23,698 nt of DNA from CAZPRQ01 sp964589415. GTDB taxonomy: Bacteria > Patescibacteriota > Doudnabacteria > UBA920. A program made the position numbers and the translations under genes. Location of the stretch: the NCBI GenBank assembly GCA_964589415.1, contig CAZPRQ010000017.1, positions 1-23,698 on the forward strand, written 5' to 3'. Positions 21,020-23,698 of the stretch are shown here, piece by piece (position 1 is the first letter of the stretch; every line of letters begins with the position of its first letter). The notes under the pieces were generated by a model, which saw only the letters and a list, made by a program, of their open reading frames with translations, was not told the origin of the DNA and made no database searches.

Positions 21020-21788
21020 TCACTCAGGAATAAATAATAAGCGGCTTTGCTCCCAGTCGGGCGTAACTTTGTTATTGGCCATATTAATTTTATCTTCAGT
21101 TATGGCCATAAGTTTTAGCTTGGCCACTATTTTATTAGTTGAAGTCAGGACCTCAGGCGATTTATCTCGTACGGAACCGGCGCTTTATGGCGCGCATGCG
21201 GTAACCGAGGAGGCATTGTTTAAAATTAAACGCAGGGCAAATGACAGCGCTTTTCCCAACTACTCGTCAAATATAAGTTCTATGGCGGTAGTAAACACCG
21301 CTCAAGATTTTACAGACGCCATACAGCAAATTAAAGTCCCACCCAATAAAACTTTGCGCTTTTCTTTGCATGATCCGTCCAATATGAGCGGACCGAGTAA
21401 TTACAGTAAACTTAGACTAACCTATTTGGTTTCCAGTGGTGAAAATGACGGAATAGAGGTCTGGATATGCGAAATTAACCCAGTTTCCCCGCCTTCTGAC
21501 GCTAACGCAAATTGCAATAATTTAAGCCAATCCAACACTGCCATGATAGTGAAAGGAACTTTACTTAGGTCAAATTACCCGAGTTTGGTTGTAAATTTAA
21601 TAACTTCCGATCAACAGGAAATAATTTTGGTAAATAACGAAACATACAGCCAATATGTAAAAATGGAAACTTGGGACAGTGCAAACAATCCCAAAGGCAT
21701 ACCATATTTCGCAGAAAAAGCCGTGGATATAAACGCGAACAACAGCGGAGTAAGCAGGAAAGTGAGAGTTTTAGTGCCGGTTAATTAA
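21003..21788 (+). CDS. PilX-like minor pilin
   Basis: A 261-residue protein if started at ATG 21003. The preceding open frame from 20955 lies in the PilW-like coding region and is not favoured. The N-terminus ends CSQSG, followed by VTLLLAILILSSVMAISFSLA. The PilX/GspK type of N-terminal helix often lacks the Glu5 found in other pilins, and it is absent here, which is typical for a tip pilin. It is the last gene of the minor pilin set and is followed by a hairpin terminator. Three cysteines lie in the globular part. Confidence 0.78.
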   Translation: MTSPINHSGINNKRLCSQSGVTLLLAILILSSVMAISFSLATILLVEVRTSGDLSRTEPALYGAHAVTEEALFKIKRRANDSAFPNYSSNISSMAVVNTAQDFTDAIQQIKVPPNKTLRFSLHDPSNMSGPSNYSKLRLTYLVSSGENDGIEVWICEINPVSPPSDANANCNNLSQSNTAMIVKGTLLRSNYPSLVVNLITSDQQEIILVNNETYSQYVKMETWDSANNPKGIPYFAEKAVDINANNSGVSRKVRVLVPVN

Positions 21789-21809
21789 AGTAAATATTGA
21801 TTTTTTTAA

Positions 21810-21852
21810 AAAACTGCTTCATAATACCCCAAGCAGTTTTAATTTTATTTTT
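21810..21852. terminator. Terminator after the pilus locus
   Basis: AAAACTGCTT (21810-21819) pairs with AAGCAGTTTT (21831-21840), flanked by T-runs on both sides. It ends the minor pilin unit and may work in both directions. Confidence 0.75.
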
Positions 21853-21854
21853 TT

Positions 21855-22748
21855 ATGAAATTTAAAATTTTAAAGAATGGATTTTTAGGCATAGACCAGG
21901 GTGTAAGTTTTGAAGTGCCGTATGAAAAGGCTAAGGCCATAGTAATTCCGTTTGGTATGGAAAGTCATGTTTCCTACGGAGGCGGGACCAAAAACGGGCC
22001 CCAGGCCATACTTACTGCCAGCCATGAATTGAATGAAAATGATGAGCAGACTTATTCGCCCGTGTACAAGTGCGGCATAGCAACGGTAAAGGAGCCAAAA
22101 ATCCCTAAAGATTCGGCCAAGGCGCTGGACTTGCTTTCGGACATTGTTGGCCAGGTGGCAAGAGACAATAAATTTCCGCTGGTGCTTGGCGGGGAGCACT
22201 CGTTAACGCCCGGGGTATTGAAACCAATATTCGAACATACTAAAGACATTAGCATTTTGCATTTTGACGCGCATATAGATTTGCGCAAGCAATACCGCGG
22301 CTCCAAGTTTTCCCATGCTTCGGCGCTTCGACGCGCCATGGAAGATTTCCCGGTAAAAAAATTGGTATCCGTGGGAATTCGATCGGTAAGCGAGATAGAT
22401 GATGAGTTGGGGTATATGAAAAGGGAAGCTAAGAGAATAAAAGTATATGGAGGCTGGGAAGAGCCGACCCCGCAGGAAATAGTCAGGCAGTTGCCCACAA
22501 AAAATGTATATATTACTTTCGACATAGATGCGTTTGACGCGTCTATTATGCCAGCAACCGGCACACCGGAGCCGGGCGGGCTTACCTGGTGGCCGACACT
22601 GAATATTTTACAGGCTGTGTTTAAATCCAAGAACGTAGTAGGTGCGGATATTGTGGAACTTGCTCCCATGAAAAATTTGCACGGCCCGGACTTTCTTACC
22701 GCCAAACTCGCCTATAAAATGTTAGGCTATAAGTTTTTTCCAAAATAA
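21855..22748 (+). CDS. Agmatinase/arginase family ureohydrolase
   Basis: A 297-residue manganese enzyme of the ureohydrolase family. The metal ligands are all present: H115 in GGEHS, D138-A-H140-I-D142 in the FDAHIDLR motif, and D223-I-D225 in TFDIDAFD; the loop ATGTPEPGG follows. Agmatinases (SpeB) cleave agmatine to putrescine and urea. Arginases and guanidinobutyrases share these motifs, so the substrate is not certain, although the length and lack of extra domains fit agmatinase. No arginine decarboxylase gene is in the window. It stands alone between two non-coding stretches, with the ATG in a T-rich region without a Shine-Dalgarno sequence. Confidence 0.88.
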   Translation: MKFKILKNGFLGIDQGVSFEVPYEKAKAIVIPFGMESHVSYGGGTKNGPQAILTASHELNENDEQTYSPVYKCGIATVKEPKIPKDSAKALDLLSDIVGQVARDNKFPLVLGGEHSLTPGVLKPIFEHTKDISILHFDAHIDLRKQYRGSKFSHASALRRAMEDFPVKKLVSVGIRSVSEIDDELGYMKREAKRIKVYGGWEEPTPQEIVRQLPTKNVYITFDIDAFDASIMPATGTPEPGGLTWWPTLNILQAVFKSKNVVGADIVELAPMKNLHGPDFLTAKLAYKMLGYKFFPK

Positions 22749-22772
22749 CCGATTTTTTATCCACCCTTTAAT

Positions 22773-22801
22773 TTTACATTTATCATAAATAAGCGTAATA
22801 T
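22773..22801 (+). promoter_or_regulatory. Putative promoter of the truncated secreted-protein gene
   Basis: TTTACA (22773-22778), a 17-base spacer and TAATAT (22796-22801) predict a start near 22808 and a leader of about 60 nt. A small AGGT/ACCT hairpin lies in that leader. The match is moderate. Confidence 0.4.
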
Positions 22802-22866
22802 GGTGGTGTCAGAGTTTTTTATGCTGCCTTGAGGTAAAAAACCTTAGACAGAGAAACAAATATCAT

Positions 22867-22962
22867 ATGCCATTTTATTACAAGTTTAAAAGGTTAACTG
22901 CTTTTGCGTTAGCTTTTTTTATAATTATTATGCCATTGGGACAAGTTTTTGCTGCAGTGTGA
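22867..22962 (+). pseudogene. Secreted-protein gene truncated after its signal peptide
   Basis: A 31-codon frame encodes a basic start (MPFYYKFKRL), a hydrophobic core (TAFALAFFIIIMPLG) and a cleavage site of the type VFA-AV, a complete Sec signal peptide with almost nothing after it. Its TGA stop at 22960-22962 is two bases before the left inverted repeat of the transposase element. No other gene in the window ends in TGA. The simplest reading is that the element inserted just after the signal peptide and cut off an exported protein. The rest of the gene would lie beyond 23690, outside all but eight bases of the window. Confidence 0.6.
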
Positions 22963-22985
22963 ACAAATGGGGACATGACCCATTA

Positions 22986-22994
22986 TGATATAAT
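22986..22994 (+). promoter_or_regulatory. Extended -10 of the transposase gene
   Basis: TGA-TATAAT, with the -10 at 22989-22994, starts on the last base of the left inverted repeat. The ATG at 23001 is six bases after it, so the mRNA is probably leaderless. No good -35 is visible. Confidence 0.5.
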
Positions 22995-23000
22995 GGTGGT

Positions 23001-23672
23001 ATGGCCAGACAACCACGAGTCGACATTGCAGACCAGATCTATCATGTAATAAATAGGTCCAACGCTCGTTGGAATATTTTTAAAGTCGCTAAAGATTTTC
23101 AGGGTATCCTAAAATCTTTACAGGAAACCCTTGAACTTATTCCCATGGGCATATTTGCTTTTTGTTTAATGTCTAATCATTGGCATTTCATAGTTAGACC
23201 CAAAGAAAATGGGGATATGGGTAAATTCTTTGGTAAGTTTACCCAAAAAGCCACCCAGCGTTGGCACACCCAGCATGGTAGCGTAGGAAGTGGACATTTA
23301 TTCCAAGGACGGTTTAAGTCTTTTCTGGTAGAAAAAGACAGCTATTTTTTACAACTGGCTAAATACGTAGAAGCCAATGCTTTGAGAGTCAATATGGTTA
23401 AAAAAGCAGAAGACTGGAAATGGGGAAGTTTATATCTAAGATTAAAGAACCCAGAATTAACTAAACAACTCCTTACCCCTTGGCCTATTGATATGCCCAA
23501 AGATTATTTAGGCCTAGTGAATAATCCTTTACCCAAAATTCAATTAAATAACATCCGACATTCAATAGAAAAGAGTAAACCGTTAGGAACAGAACAGTGG
23601 GTTAAAAGACAGATAGATAAATATGATTTAGGATATACTCTAAGAGAGCCTGGAAGGCCTAAATTTAAATAA
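23001..23672 (+). CDS. REP-associated tyrosine transposase (Y1/HUH)
   Basis: A 223-residue transposase of the IS200-like Y1 group (PF01797 type). The metal-binding HUH motif is H60-W-H62 in CLMSNHWHFIV. The likely nucleophile is Y122 in LAKYVEANALRV, the position of the YxxxNPVRA-type motif of RAYT proteins; Y115 is nearby. The N-terminal PRVDIADQIYHVINRSN pattern and the length fit RAYTs. Such proteins nick single-stranded DNA at hairpin ends. It occupies nearly the whole element between the inverted repeats and appears intact, so the element could still be active. Confidence 0.92.
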   Translation: MARQPRVDIADQIYHVINRSNARWNIFKVAKDFQGILKSLQETLELIPMGIFAFCLMSNHWHFIVRPKENGDMGKFFGKFTQKATQRWHTQHGSVGSGHLFQGRFKSFLVEKDSYFLQLAKYVEANALRVNMVKKAEDWKWGSLYLRLKNPELTKQLLTPWPIDMPKDYLGLVNNPLPKIQLNNIRHSIEKSKPLGTEQWVKRQIDKYDLGYTLREPGRPKFK

Positions 23673-23698
23673 TGGGTCATGTCCCCATTTTCCCATTC

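Larger units (their letters stand above)
22965..23690 (+). mobile_element. RAYT-type transposable element with 22-bp inverted repeats
   Basis: The left end (22965-22986) and right end (23669-23690) are exact 22-bp inverted repeats. Each holds an imperfect palindrome around CATG (GGGGACATGACCC on the left), able to fold a small hairpin as expected for IS200/IS605-type and REP-associated transposases. Between them is a single Y1-type transposase gene, whose stop codon lies in the right repeat. The element is 726 bases long. Only eight bases follow it in the window, so a target duplication cannot be checked. Confidence 0.8.

Noticed and set aside
22052..22705. 217-residue minus-strand frame opposite the agmatinase gene
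   Set aside because: It is the complement of a gene with all catalytic motifs. It has no promoter or recognisable protein pattern.

Overview
The window looks like part of a small-genome, monoderm-like bacterium of the Candidate Phyla Radiation (Patescibacteria). This is inferred from the fairly AT-rich DNA, compact genes, mostly absent Shine-Dalgarno sequences, short GC-rich palindromes between genes, a free-standing VKOR protein, and a complete type IV pilus (T4P) locus without a PilQ secretin or a recognisable PilP lipoprotein. No marker gene here fixes the lineage, so the placement is an inference.

Layout. Bases 1-6260 hold single genes, most with their own promoter or terminator: a DUF4153/DUF4173-type membrane protein, an unfamiliar and probably transferred gene (1636-2247), a ZIP metal transporter, an RRM RNA-binding protein with a structured leader, a VKOR-family protein, two small membrane proteins and a CAP-domain surface protein. 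Bases 6321-7429 form a minus-strand tRNA region with intact tRNA-Ala(UGC) and tRNA-Ile(GAU) genes. Each intact tRNA lies inside the anticodon-arm region of a broken tRNA of the same specificity, and short palindromic repeats are scattered through the same stretch. A small membrane protein gene (6749-6988, minus) separates the two tRNA loci.

Bases 7509-21788 are the T4P locus. It starts with a promoter before pilM, followed by pilM, pilN-like, pilO-like, a PilP-position gene, pilB, a degenerate receiver-domain gene, pilT and pilC. Then come the separately promoted major pilin, a pilin-like gene, an O-antigen-ligase/TPR membrane protein, pilD, and four minor pilin genes resembling fimT/gspH, pilV, pilW and pilX. 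Together they encode the assembly platform (PilM/N/O/C), extension and retraction motors (PilB/PilT), the fibre and tip subunits, their processing peptidase (PilD) and possibly a pilin glycosyltransferase. An agmatinase-family gene follows. The window ends with a REP-associated tyrosine transposase element that has 22-bp terminal inverted repeats and sits just after the signal peptide of a truncated secreted-protein gene.

The most unusual feature is the tRNA region. The broken tRNA-Ala reassembles into a 73-nt cloverleaf when two segments of 119 and 50 nt are removed, and the larger segment carries an intact tRNA-Ala(UGC). The same nested plan recurs at tRNA-Ile. These may be decayed genes hit by repeats, or tRNAs with intron-like inserts; the sequence alone cannot decide.
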